Assembly: GCF_001005215.1 (NCBI RefSeq)
Contig: NZ_LBNQ01000025.1
Span: 1 to 64,000, forward strand
Source of the DNA: Lampropedia cohaerens
GTDB taxonomy: Bacteria; Pseudomonadota; Gammaproteobacteria; Burkholderiales; Burkholderiaceae_C
Direction: 5' to 3'
DNA length: 64,000 nt
A program made the position numbers and the translations under genes. This document shows positions 36,310-46,129 of this stretch, in pieces. The notes under the pieces were generated by a model. The model was not told where the DNA came from and made no database searches. It saw only the letters and a list, made by a program, of their open reading frames with translations. The first letter of the stretch is position 1, and the number at the start of each line of letters is the position of its first letter.

Positions 36310-37080
36310 TCAGTGCGCTCCTTGCAGTTGACCTTCGCTGGTGCCCATGTAGGCCTGCATCACACGCGGATCGCGCGAGACTTCCTCATAACTGCCTTCA
36401 GCCAGCATCGCGCCGCGTTGCAGTACGGAGATGCGGTCGGCGATCGTTGCGACCACCTTCATGTTGTGCTCGACCATCAGAATGGTGCGTCCGACCGACA
36501 CCTTCTTGATCAACGCCGTGACGCGGTCAACATCCTCATGGCCCATGCCCTGGGTAGGCTCATCGAGCAGCATCAGCTCGGGCTCCATGGCCAGCGTGGT
36601 GGCAATCTCCAGCGCCCGCTTGCGCCCATAGGGCAGATTGACGGTGATTTCATCGGCCCAGTCACGCAGGCCGACCTCACCGAGCAGCTCCAGCGCGCGC
36701 GCATCCAGCTGGCGCAGCGTCGCGTCGCTTTTCCAGAAATGGTATTGCGTGCCCAACTGGCGCTGCAGGCCAATGCGCACGTTCTCCAGGACGCTCAGGT
36801 GCGCAAACACCGCCGAAATCTGAAAGGAGCGGATGACGCCCCGGCGTGCAATCTGCGCGGGCTTCTCGCCAGTGATGTCAACGCCGTTGAAGAAGATTCT
36901 GCCGCGCGTGGGCACCAGAAACTTGGTCAGCAGGTTGAAGCACGTTGTCTTGCCCGCACCGTTGGGCCCGATCAGCGCATGGATGTGGCCGCGCTGGACC
37001 TGCAGGTTCACATCGTCCACCGCGGTGAATCCCTTGAACTGTTTGGTCAGGTTCTGCGTCGTGAGGATGTAGTCGCTCAT
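36310..37080 (-). CDS. livG: Branched-chain-amino-acid-type ABC ATPase (LivG family)
   Basis: 256 residues. Walker A is canonical (GPNGAGKTT). RSFQISAVFAHLSVLENV forms the Q-loop region, and Walker B is ELMLLDEPTQGM. The signature segment is degenerate: NLPYGRKRALEIATTLA replaces LSGGQ-type residues, which is usual in LivG. The ATG at 37080 starts MSDYILTTQNLTKQF. It is the first gene of the liv unit, so the promoter should lie in the 428-base spacer upstream. Confidence 0.9.
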   Translation of the reverse strand: MSDYILTTQNLTKQFKGFTAVDDVNLQVQRGHIHALIGPNGAGKTTCFNLLTKFLVPTRGRIFFNGVDITGEKPAQIARRGVIRSFQISAVFAHLSVLENVRIGLQRQLGTQYHFWKSDATLRQLDARALELLGEVGLRDWADEITVNLPYGRKRALEIATTLAMEPELMLLDEPTQGMGHEDVDRVTALIKKVSVGRTILMVEHNMKVVATIADRISVLQRGAMLAEGSYEEVSRDPRVMQAYMGTSEGQLQGAH

Positions 37081-37508
37081 GCCCGATCGGCGCACTGCGC
37101 GGAAGTGAAGGTTGACGGCAGGCGGCAGGAGCAAAACCAGCGGCCTGAGGGCTGCGGCAATTGTTAAGCGGCGGCCTCCTCAACGACAATCGGGGTATGC
37201 CCTCTCGGGGTTTGTACGCGCGGGCAGGCATGCCCTGACGCGTCCTGGGCCAGGCCACGCACGCACCGACACAGCTGCGCAAAGTTTCCGCGCAGTCGCT
37301 CAAGCCACCACCATAAAGAACCTGTGCACGATCCTTTCATACGCCGCGTTGCCCCACCGGGCGATACGATGCAAGGCACAAACCGCAGTCGGGCTGGTAG
37401 CCCGACGAGGATTGGCAACGGCGCAGCGTGCGTCTGGCGAGGCAACCCGAAGGGCAGCCAGGCAAAGGTGTATGAAAAGATCGTAAACAGCTTCTCGGGC
37501 AGGGCAGA
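37081..37508. other. Spacer between ankyrin gene and livG, holding a repeat element
   Basis: No gene. It contains an inverted pair of a 21-base motif and a perfect hairpin (see the repeat entry at 37321-37490). The liv promoter is expected here but no clear -35/-10 is seen. Confidence 0.5.
37321..37490. repeat. Repeat element: inverted 21-base ends around a hairpin core
   Basis: Left end CTGTGCACGATCCTTTCATAC (37322-37342) faces right end CTGTTTACGATCTTTTCATAC on the other strand (37470-37490); 18 of 21 bases agree. Inside, GTCGGGCT-GGT-AGCCCGAC (37388-37406) is a perfect hairpin. The 15 bases at 37381-37395 recur exactly, inverted, at 49234-49248. The motif ends also recur at 42482-42502. 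Confidence 0.65.
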
Positions 37509-38231
37509 TCACTCAGTGTGCACAGGCACCTGCTGCGCGTAGCGTTCGATCGCCTCGGCCAACGCCTGTCGGCTGACACGCCGCGCAAAATCCGCTGCCG
37601 TCAGGCCGAGTTGGTTTTTGAGATGGGGATCCGCGCCACGGGCCATGAGCAGCTTGGCCACCGCGTCGGTGCCGTACTGCGCCGCCATCATCAGCGGCGT
37701 GGTCCCGTTGGGCGAGCGTGCGTTGATGTCGGCCTGCTTGTCCAGCAGCAGCTCGACGATCGCCACCTGATCATCGGACGCTCCTGCGGCCGCGTAGTGC
37801 AGCGGCGTCCATTGCGGGCGGTTGACATGCGCGCCCACACGCACAAGGCGCCGTACGGCATCCAGATTGCCGCGAATGGCCGCAATCATCAGCGGCGTCT
37901 CACCGTGGGCATTGGGAAATTCCACATTGGTGGCGGACGATGCCATCAAGGCATCAAAGACCGTGCCGCTGCCCAGCTGCAGTGCCAGTGTCATCGGCGT
38001 CTGTCCATCTGCGCCAACAAAGTTGGGGTTGACGCCGCGCTCAAGCAGACGCGCCGCTGCATTCCCATGGTTGCGGCGAGCGGCCGTCAGCAGTCCCTCC
38101 GCATCGTCGGACAGCGCCCATGCCGCGCGCGCGCCTGCCAGCATCAGCAGCGCGCCTGCCGCCGCGCCACCGAGCACTTGGCGGCGGTTTGCCCGCGCAG
38201 GACGAAACAGATCGACTTCGGATGCGTTCAT
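37509..38231 (-). CDS. Ankyrin-repeat protein with Tat-like signal
   Basis: 240 residues. The N-terminus has NRRQVLGGAAAGALLMLAGARAAWA, a twin-arginine-type signal followed by a hydrophobic stretch, so export to the periplasm is likely. Then four to five ankyrin repeats run from about 48 to 225 (e.g. HGETPLMIAAIRGNLDAVRRLV, NGTTPLMMAAQYGTDAVAKLL). Its ATG overlaps the tatD stop by 4 bases (ATGA). The partner protein is unknown. Confidence 0.88.
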   Translation of the reverse strand: MNASEVDLFRPARANRRQVLGGAAAGALLMLAGARAAWALSDDAEGLLTAARRNHGNAAARLLERGVNPNFVGADGQTPMTLALQLGSGTVFDALMASSATNVEFPNAHGETPLMIAAIRGNLDAVRRLVRVGAHVNRPQWTPLHYAAAGASDDQVAIVELLLDKQADINARSPNGTTPLMMAAQYGTDAVAKLLMARGADPHLKNQLGLTAADFARRVSRQALAEAIERYAQQVPVHTE

Positions 38232-39034
38232 GCTTGGACTCCGGTAAAGAGGTTGGCGAAGTTGCGGCTGGTGGCTTCCCCCACTGCCTGTGGCGTAATG
38301 CCGCGCAGCTGCGCGATATGCTCGGCTACATGCACAACGTATGAGGGGTTGTTGACCTTGCCGCGATACGGCACAGGCGCCAGATAGGGACTGTCCGTCT
38401 CGATCAGCATGCGATCAAGCGGCACGAACTGCGCAACCTCCTTGAGGGCCTTGGCATTCTTGAAGGTGACGATGCCGGAAAAGGAGATGTAGTAGCCCAT
38501 CTCGAGCACTTGCCTGGCCACCGCAACGTCCTCGGCAAAACAGTGGAACACGCCGCCTGCCAGGTTGCGCGCACCGTCTTCGCCCTCTTCGGCAAGGATT
38601 TGCAGCGTCGCCTGCGCGGAGTCCCGTGTGTGGATGACCAGCGGTTTGCGCACCTGGCGCGCGGCGCGGATGTGGGTGCGAAAGCGCTCGCGCTGCCACT
38701 CCATGTCGGCAATGCTGCGCCCGCCCTTGCGCCCCTGCATGTCGTAATAGTCGAGCCCGGTCTCACCGATGCCAACGACCTTCTCGCGCCCGGCCAGCTC
38801 GATCAGCGTCTGCAGCGTCGGCTCGGCCACCCCCTCGTTGTCCGGATGCACGCCGACGGTGCACCAGAGGTTGACATTGTCCAGCGCCAGCGCATGCACG
38901 CACTCGAACTCCTCCAGCGTGGTGCAGATGCACAGCGCGCGATCAACTTGCGCGGTCTGCATGGCCGCGCGGATGCGCGGCCAATCGTCGACCAGCTCGG
39001 GATAGCTGAGATGACAGTGGGAATCAACGTACAT
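38228..39034 (-). CDS. TatD-family metal-dependent hydrolase (YcfH type)
   Basis: 268 residues with a TIM-barrel amidohydrolase fold. YVDSHCHLSYPELVDDW carries the first metal ligands, GIGETGLDYY the central Glu, PLVIHTRDS and GVFHCFAEDV further His ligands, and LIETDSPYLAP the final Asp. Members are 3'-5' DNA exonucleases or deoxyribonucleases. ATG 39034 starts directly at the first strand. It lies in the conserved neighbourhood holB-pilZ-tatD. Confidence 0.92.
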   Translation of the reverse strand: MYVDSHCHLSYPELVDDWPRIRAAMQTAQVDRALCICTTLEEFECVHALALDNVNLWCTVGVHPDNEGVAEPTLQTLIELAGREKVVGIGETGLDYYDMQGRKGGRSIADMEWQRERFRTHIRAARQVRKPLVIHTRDSAQATLQILAEEGEDGARNLAGGVFHCFAEDVAVARQVLEMGYYISFSGIVTFKNAKALKEVAQFVPLDRMLIETDSPYLAPVPYRGKVNNPSYVVHVAEHIAQLRGITPQAVGEATSRNFANLFTGVQA

Positions 39035-39109
39035 GGGGGGAAACAGCCTAAGCAGCCGGAACAGCTGAAAAAGAGTGCGGCGCTGCCATGAAGGCAAGTG
39101 CGACCGCCA

Positions 39110-39481
39110 TCAAATGGTGTGTGTGGGCCGCCCGGATTGCAGCGCGGTGCCAAGACGATTCTCAATCTTGGCGCGAAGTTCTGCCGATTTCGCGTCAGCA
39201 GGAAACCGTACCCCCACACCGCGCACGCGCCCTGCCGAAGCCCCTGCCGGGGTGATCCAGGCCACCTTGCCGGCAATGGCGTACTTGGTGGGGTCGTCCG
39301 GCAGCGTCAGCATGACGAAGATGTCATCGCCCATCTGGTATTCGCGCTCGGTGGGCACAAAGATGCCGCCTTCCTTGAACAGCGGGATGTAGGACGCATA
39401 CAGCGCGGCCTTCTCCTTGATGTTGAGCTGGATCACGCTGGGTCGCGCGACCTTGCTGACTTCTTCGATGGGAGCATTCAT
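39110..39481 (-). CDS. PilZ domain protein
   Basis: 123 residues, almost entirely one PilZ-like domain: VIQLNIKEKAALYASYIPLFKEGGIFVPT, YQMGDDIFVMLTLPDD and KVAWITPAGASAGRVRGVGVRF. The canonical RxxxR and DxSxxG cyclic-di-GMP residues are not obvious, as in the PilZ proteins that serve type IV pilus assembly without binding the nucleotide. Placement beside holB and tmk is the normal home of that subgroup. Confidence 0.85.
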   Translation of the reverse strand: MNAPIEEVSKVARPSVIQLNIKEKAALYASYIPLFKEGGIFVPTEREYQMGDDIFVMLTLPDDPTKYAIAGKVAWITPAGASAGRVRGVGVRFPADAKSAELRAKIENRLGTALQSGRPTHTI

Positions 39482-39538
39482 GGCGGTACTAGGAAATCGC
39501 TCGCCGTTGCAGGCGCGAACGCTGGAGAACACAGACAA

Positions 39539-40642
<1,104 letters not shown>

Positions 40643-40648
40643 CAGCGT

Positions 40649-41365
40649 CTATGCCTTGTCCAGCGTCGAGACGATTCCCCGGGCCCGCAGCACGGCCCGC
40701 ACCTGCTCGGCCACCTGAGACTGCGGCCTGTCAGCGTCGATGCGCACAATGCGCTGCGGCGCCTCGCCGGCGCGGCGCACATAGCCTTGCGCAACCCGTT
40801 CGAAAAATGCGCGCGCTTGTCCCTCGAAGCGATCAGGCTGGCGGGCGTCGCGCAGCCGCTCGGCGGCCACCTGTGCCGGCACATCGAACCACAGCGTGCA
40901 GTCAGGCTGCAGCAGCGGCGCCGCAGCGCTGCCGGCACGCCCGGGCGCAGGCGGCAGCGTCCAGCCCGACTGCACCGCTTGCTCCAGCGTGGCGATCAAC
41001 GCCCAATCCACTCCGCGACCAGCGCCCTGATAGGCATACGTGGCGTCGGTAAAACGGTCGCATACCACGCTGGCGCCGCTAGCCAGGTTGGGAACGATCA
41101 CCTGCGCCAGATGCTGCCGACGCGCGGCAAAGGCGAGCAGCAGCTCCGTCGTCGCCTCCATCTCATCCTGTAGCAGCAGTGCGCGCAGCTTCTCCCCCAA
41201 CGGCGTGCCACCTGGCTCGCGCGTGACGCACACACGTTGGCCGGACGCGCGCAAGGCATCGGCAATGGCAGAAACATGCGTGGATTTGCCGGCACCGTCG
41301 ATGCCCTCGACACTGACGAACCAGCCACGCTCGGCGGCGCCCTGGGTCACGCCGTTCGTCATCAT
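40649..41365 (-). CDS. tmk: Thymidylate kinase
   Basis: Phosphorylates dTMP to dTDP. 238 residues, slightly long because of an insertion rich in Ala/Pro before [16 protein letters not shown]-loop [32 protein letters not shown] and [20 protein letters not shown] are all present. The ATG overlaps the mltG stop by 4 bases (ATGA). Confidence 0.95.
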   Translation of the reverse strand: MMTNGVTQGAAERGWFVSVEGIDGAGKSTHVSAIADALRASGQRVCVTREPGGTPLGEKLRALLLQDEMEATTELLLAFAARRQHLAQVIVPNLASGASVVCDRFTDATYAYQGAGRGVDWALIATLEQAVQSGWTLPPAPGRAGSAAAPLLQPDCTLWFDVPAQVAAERLRDARQPDRFEGQARAFFERVAQGYVRRAGEAPQRIVRIDADRPQSQVAEQVRAVLRARGIVSTLDKA

Positions 41366-42360
41366 TGCTGCCCCCTGATGTAGCGGTTGACCGCCCGATT
41401 GTGCTGCTGCAGGGTGTCGCTGAACTCGCTGCTGCCATCGCCTCGCGCCACGAAGTACAGTGCCGTCGTCTTCTCGGGCTGCACCGCAGCCAGCAGCGAG
41501 GCACGCCCCGGCATGGCAATCGGCGTGGGCGGCAGCCCCGCCCGGGTGTAGGTATTCCAGGGCGTATCGGTATCCAGGTGGACGCGGCGCAGGCGGCCGT
41601 CAAAATCCTCACCAACCCCATAGATCACGCTCGGGTCGGTCTGCAGCCGCATGCCCAGGCGCAGCCGGTTGATGAACACCCCGGCAACGCGACCGCGCTC
41701 GCTGTCCAGGCCGGTCTCCTTCTCGATGATGCTGGCCAGGATCAATGCCTCATCAAGCGATCGCAGCGGCGTGTCACGCGCACGTTGCTGCCAGGCAGCC
41801 TCCAGCATGCGGTCCATCGCTTCCATGGCCTGGCGCAGCAGCGCCAGATCGCTGCTGCCCTTGGCAAACAGATAAGTGTCGGGAAAGAAGCGGCCCTCGG
41901 GGTGCACGCCCTCGCGGCCCAGGCGCGCCATGATCTGCGCATCGCTCAGCTCAGCAGTATCGTGACGGAGCGGCAGTTGCGCCAGCAGCGCGCGCACCTG
42001 ACGGAACGTCCAGCCCTCGACAATGGTCATCGCTTCGAGCGACTGCTCGCCGCGCACGATGCGATCGACGATGCGCTGTGGCGTCACACCACTTTCGAAC
42101 GCGTAGTAGCCCGCCTTGAGCTGACTGGCGGCACCGGTGGCGCGCAGCCAGGCATAGGTCAGCGGCGCGGGCAACGGCAACGCACCACTGCTGTGCAGCA
42201 GCTGCGCGACCATCCGCGCGGAACTACCACGGGGAATCTCGAGCTCGACGGGCGCATCGCCCAGATCAAGCGGCTGGCTACGCCACCAGTTGGCGTAGGC
42301 CAGCACAGCACCGGCAGCCAGTGCCAGCAATACGATCATCAGCAGTAGTCTGCGCAACAA
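41362..42360 (-). CDS. mltG: Endolytic murein transglycosylase
   Basis: 332 residues. One N-terminal membrane anchor ([22 protein letters not shown]), a LysM-like region, then the YceG catalytic domain with [27 protein letters not shown], whose Glu is catalytic, and [21 protein letters not shown]. It cuts nascent peptidoglycan strands and helps set glycan length. It diverges from ygfZ and is the first gene of mltG-tmk-holB. Confidence 0.94.
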   Translation of the reverse strand: MLRRLLLMIVLLALAAGAVLAYANWWRSQPLDLGDAPVELEIPRGSSARMVAQLLHSSGALPLPAPLTYAWLRATGAASQLKAGYYAFESGVTPQRIVDRIVRGEQSLEAMTIVEGWTFRQVRALLAQLPLRHDTAELSDAQIMARLGREGVHPEGRFFPDTYLFAKGSSDLALLRQAMEAMDRMLEAAWQQRARDTPLRSLDEALILASIIEKETGLDSERGRVAGVFINRLRLGMRLQTDPSVIYGVGEDFDGRLRRVHLDTDTPWNTYTRAGLPPTPIAMPGRASLLAAVQPEKTTALYFVARGDGSSEFSDTLQQHNRAVNRYIRGQQ

Positions 42361-42480
42361 ACCCGGTCAACCTGTCATTGAAAAACATTGAATAATGCGG
42401 CAACACTTAAGTGCTGCCCGCCGATCCGAGCCGCGAAGATAGCATGTTTCGCCCTCTGCCCGGTCGGCAACGGCACTGAA

Positions 42481-42502
42481 CCTGTCCACGATCTTTTCAC
42501 GC
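42481..42502 (+). repeat. Copy of the CTGTnCACGATCTTTTCA motif just before ygfZ
   Basis: CTGTCCACGATCTTTTCACGC (42482-42502) ends 3 bases before the ygfZ ATG. It agrees with the left end of the 37321 element at 18 of 21 positions. It lies in the divergent mltG-ygfZ spacer. Confidence 0.6.
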
Positions 42503-42505
42503 AAT

Positions 42506-43474
42506 ATGTCGCCTACTGCCTTTCCCTTCAATGACGCCATCACGCTGGTCCCTGACCTGGGTGTGCTGCACTGCAGCGGCGCCGACGCGCGCACCTTCCT
42601 GCACGGACAGTTGAGCAACGACATCGCACTGCAGCAGCCACAGCAGGCGCGCCTGGCCGCTTACCTGAACGCCAAGGGACGCATGCTGGCCAACCTCATA
42701 GCACTGCGCGACGGCGACGAGGACGTGCTGCTGCTGTGCCACCAAAGCATTCTCCCCGCAGTCCAGAAGCGTCTGGGCATGTTCGTTCTGCGCGCGAAGG
42801 TCCATATCACCGACGCCAGCGACCAGTGGCAGCTGCGGGGTTTGCTTGGCCAGGCGGTAGAGCGCGTGCTCGGTCAGCCGTTGCAACCATGGCAGGTTCT
42901 CGCATGGCGTGATGCTGCGCAGTCCGACACGAACGGACCCGCGGCCCGAGCCGTCGGCCTTTATCCCGCCGATGGCGCTGCACGTGCCCTGCTGCTGGTA
43001 CCTGCGGGGCAGACCGCGCCTGCCGCGACGCTGGATGACCTGGTATGGGCCAGCAGCGAGGTCCGCAGCGGTGTTGCCACCATCAGCGCGCCGGTGGTTG
43101 AGCAGTTTGTTCCGCAAATGCTCAACTACGAATCGGTCGGCGGCATCAGTTTCAAGAAAGGCTGTTACCCCGGCCAGGAGGTCGTGGCGCGCAGCCAGTT
43201 CCGTGGTGCCATCAAACGCCGGGCATTCCTCGTGCGCGGACAGTCCCTGCCCGTCCCAGCGCCCGGCACGGAAATCCATGCTGCTGGTAGCGATCAGCCC
43301 TGCGGCGTGCTAGTGCAAAGCGCCGCAGCGATCGATGGACCGGCAGGCGCGTTTGACGCCGTTGCTAGCCTTCGTGTCGACGCAGCGCAAGCCCCGCTCG
43401 AACTGCGCCTGGACCAGATCACCGTGCCACTGACGGTCTCGCCTGCGCCGTACCCATTGCTGGAAGATATTTGA
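42506..43474 (+). CDS. ygfZ: YgfZ/GcvT-type folate-binding protein for Fe-S cluster repair
   Basis: 322 residues. GcvT-like N-terminal domain (DARTFLHGQLSNDIALQQPQQ) and the invariant loop SFKKGCYPGQEVVARSQFRG with its Cys, the family signature. YgfZ proteins bind tetrahydrofolate and support iron-sulfur enzymes such as MiaB. No good ribosome site stands before the ATG; the repeated CACGATCTTTTCA motif occupies that place. Confidence 0.93.
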   Translation: MSPTAFPFNDAITLVPDLGVLHCSGADARTFLHGQLSNDIALQQPQQARLAAYLNAKGRMLANLIALRDGDEDVLLLCHQSILPAVQKRLGMFVLRAKVHITDASDQWQLRGLLGQAVERVLGQPLQPWQVLAWRDAAQSDTNGPAARAVGLYPADGAARALLLVPAGQTAPAATLDDLVWASSEVRSGVATISAPVVEQFVPQMLNYESVGGISFKKGCYPGQEVVARSQFRGAIKRRAFLVRGQSLPVPAPGTEIHAAGSDQPCGVLVQSAAAIDGPAGAFDAVASLRVDAAQAPLELRLDQITVPLTVSPAPYPLLEDI

Positions 43475-43649
43475 ATGGCCGTCGCGGTAAAAAACAACGC
43501 CTGCTGCATCCGATCCCCACACGAGGAAGATTTGGTGTACATTAGGGCTGTTGATATGTGAAAGAGCATCCGCTCATTGGTATTTGTTACCTGCTTGCTT
43601 TTCGCCAGCAGTCGTTCGATTCCCCTGATGATTTTCTTCGCGTTTCTTC

Positions 43650-43682
43650 GCCAGGCGGGTTTTTTCGCCCTGGCAATTTTTT
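43650..43682 (+). promoter_or_regulatory. Terminator-like hairpin in the leader of the cold-shock gene
   Basis: GCCAGGCG (43650-43657) pairs with CGcCCTGGC (43666-43674, one bulged C), followed by AATTTTTT. It ends 13 bases before the csp ATG, with only the AAAGGA ribosome site between. Either it ends ygfZ transcripts or it works as an attenuator or temperature-sensitive leader for csp. Confidence 0.6.
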
Positions 43683-43695
43683 AAAGGAAATCGTT

Positions 43696-43908
43696 ATGAC
43701 GACTCTGACTGGTACTGTAAAGTGGTTCAATGACGCCAAAGGCTTTGGCTTTATCGCTCCTGATGATGGCAGCAAGGATCTGTTTGCCCACTTCCGTGAA
43801 ATTCAGGACACTGGCTTCAAGACCCTGGCTGAAAACCAGCGTGTTCAGTTTGAAGTGACGCAAGGCGCCAAGGGCCCGCAAGCATCGAACATCCGCGCCG
43901 TGGAGTAA
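43696..43908 (+). CDS. Cold-shock protein (CspA family)
   Basis: 70-residue single OB-fold RNA/DNA chaperone. RNP1 KGFGFIAP and RNP2-like DLFAHFREI are both intact, after [16 protein letters not shown] sits 9 bases before the ATG. The RNP2 has HF rather than the common VHF. A U-rich terminator-like hairpin just upstream and a strong terminator downstream bracket the gene. It is a separate, probably highly expressed unit. Confidence 0.95.
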   Translation: MTTLTGTVKWFNDAKGFGFIAPDDGSKDLFAHFREIQDTGFKTLAENQRVQFEVTQGAKGPQASNIRAVE

Positions 43909-43957
43909 TCCACCGCCGCACTTGCAGGAATCTGGCCATCACTGGCCAGCCTGCCCC

Positions 43958-43988
43958 AAAAAAGCGCGACTTGGTTCGCGCTTTTTTT
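43958..43988 (+). terminator. Terminator of the cold-shock gene
   Basis: Perfect 12-bp stem AAAAAAGCGCGA / TCGCGCTTTTTT with a CTTGGT loop, 49 bases after the stop; the A-run also lets it work on the other strand. Confidence 0.92.
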
Positions 43989-44029
43989 ATTCCGATGGGA
44001 GGCTCTTCCCATCCCAACAAGGCGTTGCC

Positions 44030-44305
44030 ATGAAAAATCTCCAGGAAGCAACCGAGCGTATCTGTGAGTTGAAAGGCAGTCTGATCGCCATGGACGTGCT
44101 AATTCCCGTACTGTTGCAGACGCGCTCTGCGGCCGTTGACGACACCCTTTTGCAGATGCACGACAAACACGCCGAAATCGCGCGTACCGCCATGCTGCAT
44201 GCCGCCATTTCGGACCATGTGCTGGCAGCCTTTGGGCGCGATATCGCCAAACACAGAGTATTGCTTGCCGCCGCGGCACTACCGCCAGCACGGCCATCCG
44301 CATAA
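44030..44305 (+). CDS. Small hypothetical protein
   Basis: 91 residues, MKNLQEATERICELKGSLIA onward, mostly amphipathic helix with no signal peptide or membrane segment. The tail LPPARPSA is unstructured. No family recognised. GGCGTTGCC before the ATG is not a clear ribosome site, but the frame has good codon bias and starts cleanly after the csp terminator. Likely a real small cytosolic helical protein. Confidence 0.6.
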   Translation: MKNLQEATERICELKGSLIAMDVLIPVLLQTRSAAVDDTLLQMHDKHAEIARTAMLHAAISDHVLAAFGRDIAKHRVLLAAAALPPARPSA

Positions 44306-44346
44306 ATAGCCGTCCAGCCGCCCTGCAACAGGCCAACTGGCACCTG

Positions 44347-44375
44347 CTGGCAACACGCCTGCGCTTTGCTACACT
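44347..44375 (+). promoter_or_regulatory. Promoter of the trp leader
   Basis: CTGGCA, 17 bases, TGC-TACACT: an extended -10 promoter. Its expected start point (about 44383) coincides with the A of the leader-peptide ATG. Confidence 0.6.
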
Positions 44376-44382
44376 AGCAGGC

Positions 44383-44466
44383 ATGCTGTTTCTGAGCCTA
44401 CTTCCCGCGCGCTACGCAGACCACGTGTGCCTGTCGGACTGGCGTTGGCGAAAGCCTGCCGACTGA
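44383..44466 (+). CDS. trpL: Candidate trp leader peptide (leaderless)
   Basis: 27-codon frame MLFLSLLPARYADHVCLSDW followed by RWRKPAD. It has Trp codons at positions 20 and 22 (TGG CGT TGG), a density unlikely by chance in so short a frame directly before trpE. There is no ribosome site, but the promoter places the RNA start on the ATG, as known for the leaderless trpL of Sinorhizobium. The Trp codons themselves form the left arm of a terminator-like stem. Assigned by position, codons and structure; no homology was checked. Confidence 0.6.
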   Translation: MLFLSLLPARYADHVCLSDWRWRKPAD

Positions 44467-44504
44467 ATCCTGCTCCGCGCGCAGCTTGCCACGCCATCTT
44501 TTCT
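44440..44504 (+). promoter_or_regulatory. Candidate trp attenuator hairpin
   Basis: TGGCGT-t-GGC (44440-44449) can pair with GCCACGCCA (44488-44496), giving 9 pairs with one bulge, followed by TCTTTTCT. An inner hairpin CTGC/GCAG (44470-44484) fills the loop. A ribosome stalled on the Trp codons would cover the left arm and prevent termination. Confidence 0.55.
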
Positions 44505-44593
44505 CCGTTGCCGCATCAACGGGTCCGGATCTGCTCAGAAACCCAGGCGAGCGCGCTCCCGCAAGAATCTCGCCGTTGCCAAGAACACACGCC

Positions 44594-46129
44594 GTGATCA
44601 CCGAACTGGAATTCCAAGACCTCGCCCAGCGGGGCTACAACCGCATTCCGCTGATGGCCGAGGCCTTCGCCGACCTCGAAACGCCGCTTTCCCTCTACCT
44701 GAAACTGGCCCATTCGCAGAACGATGGCAAAAACACGTTCCTGCTGGAATCGGTGGTGGGCGGAGAACGTTTCGGGCGTTACAGCTTCATTGGACTGCCC
44801 GCCCGCACACTACTGCGCGCCAGTGGTTTTGGGGCGCAGGCCCGATGCGAGGTCGTGACCGATGGTCACGTCGTCGAGACGCACCATGGCAACCCACTGG
44901 ACTTCATCGCCAGCTACCAGCAGCGCTTCAAGGTCGCGCTACAGCCGGGCATGCCGCGGTTTGTCGGTGGCCTGGCCGGTTACTTTGGCTATGACACGGT
45001 GCGGCACATTGAGAAAAAGCTGGCGCACTCCTGCCCGCCCGATGACATCGGCCTGCCGGACATCCTGCTGCTGCATGCGGAAGAAGTCGCCGTCATCGAC
45101 AACCTGTCGGGCCGGCTCTATCTGCTGGTCTACGCCGACCCTTCTCAGCCGGATGCCTACGACCGCGCCAAGCAGCGCCTGCGTACCTTACGCGCCATGC
45201 TGGATCTGCCGGTCACCGCGCCGACCATTGTGTCGAGCGCCAGCCATCCCCCGGTGCGCCACTTTGCCAAGGCCGACTACCTGCGGGCGGTCGAGCGCGC
45301 CAAGGAGATGATTGCCGCGGGCGAGTTCATGCAGGTACAGGTAGGCCAGCGCATCCAACGCACCTACACGCAAAGCCCACTGTCGCTCTACCGGGCACTG
45401 CGCGCGCTCAACCCCAGCCCGTACATGTACTTCTACAACTTCAGCGGTGCTGACGCGCAGGAGGGACAGCCCGGCAGCACCTTGCACGTCGTCGGTGCCA
45501 GTCCGGAGATTCTGGTGCGACAGGAGCGAACCGAGGCCGGAGAAAAAGTCACGATCCGCCCGCTCGCGGGCACACGGCCGCGCGGCGCAACGCCGGAACT
45601 CGACAAGGCGGCCGAAGAGGAGCTGGTAGCCGACCCGAAGGAGCGTGCCGAGCACGTCATGCTGATCGATCTGGCCCGCAACGACATCGGACGCATCGCG
45701 CAGACCGGCTCGGTCAAAGTAACCGAGGCATTTGTGGTGGAACGCTACAGCCACGTGATGCATATCGTCAGCAACGTGGAGGGCCTGCTCAAACCGGGCA
45801 TGGGCCCGATGGACGTACTGCGTGCCACATTCCCGGCTGGCACGCTGACCGGAGCACCCAAGGTGCATGCCATGGAACTGATCGACGCGCTCGAACCTGT
45901 CAAACGCGGCATCTACGGCGGCGCGTGTGGCTACATCAGCTACGCGGGGGATATGGACGTGGCCATCGCCATCCGTACCGGCGTCATCAAGGACGACACG
46001 CTGTATGTCCAGGCCGCAGCAGGCGTGGTGGCCGATTCCGTGCCTGAAATGGAATGGCGGGAGACAGAGCACAAGGCCCGCGCACTGCTGCGCGCAGCGG
46101 AACTGGTGGAGGAAGGATTCGAGTCATGA
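44594..46129 (+). CDS. trpE: Anthranilate synthase component I
   Basis: 511 residues; converts chorismate to anthranilate using ammonia from TrpG. The Trp-feedback LLES element (TFLLESVVGGERFGRYSFIG) is in the N-terminal half. The catalytic half has AGEFMQVQVGQRI, RPLAGTRPRGATPELD, DLARNDIGRIAQTGSV and AGTLTGAPKVHAMELI. The GTG at 44594 (MITELEFQDLAQRGYNRIP) matches the family start; the sequence before it has no domain. A probable attenuator lies upstream. It overlaps the chorismate mutase gene by 4 bases (ATGA). Confidence 0.96.
   Translation: MITELEFQDLAQRGYNRIPLMAEAFADLETPLSLYLKLAHSQNDGKNTFLLESVVGGERFGRYSFIGLPARTLLRASGFGAQARCEVVTDGHVVETHHGNPLDFIASYQQRFKVALQPGMPRFVGGLAGYFGYDTVRHIEKKLAHSCPPDDIGLPDILLLHAEEVAVIDNLSGRLYLLVYADPSQPDAYDRAKQRLRTLRAMLDLPVTAPTIVSSASHPPVRHFAKADYLRAVERAKEMIAAGEFMQVQVGQRIQRTYTQSPLSLYRALRALNPSPYMYFYNFSGADAQEGQPGSTLHVVGASPEILVRQERTEAGEKVTIRPLAGTRPRGATPELDKAAEEELVADPKERAEHVMLIDLARNDIGRIAQTGSVKVTEAFVVERYSHVMHIVSNVEGLLKPGMGPMDVLRATFPAGTLTGAPKVHAMELIDALEPVKRGIYGGACGYISYAGDMDVAIAIRTGVIKDDTLYVQAAAGVVADSVPEMEWRETEHKARALLRAAELVEEGFES

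Noticed and set aside
36310-37080. LivG treated as defective for lacking LSGGQ
   Set aside because: A degenerate signature (YGRKRALEIA) is normal in LivG proteins.
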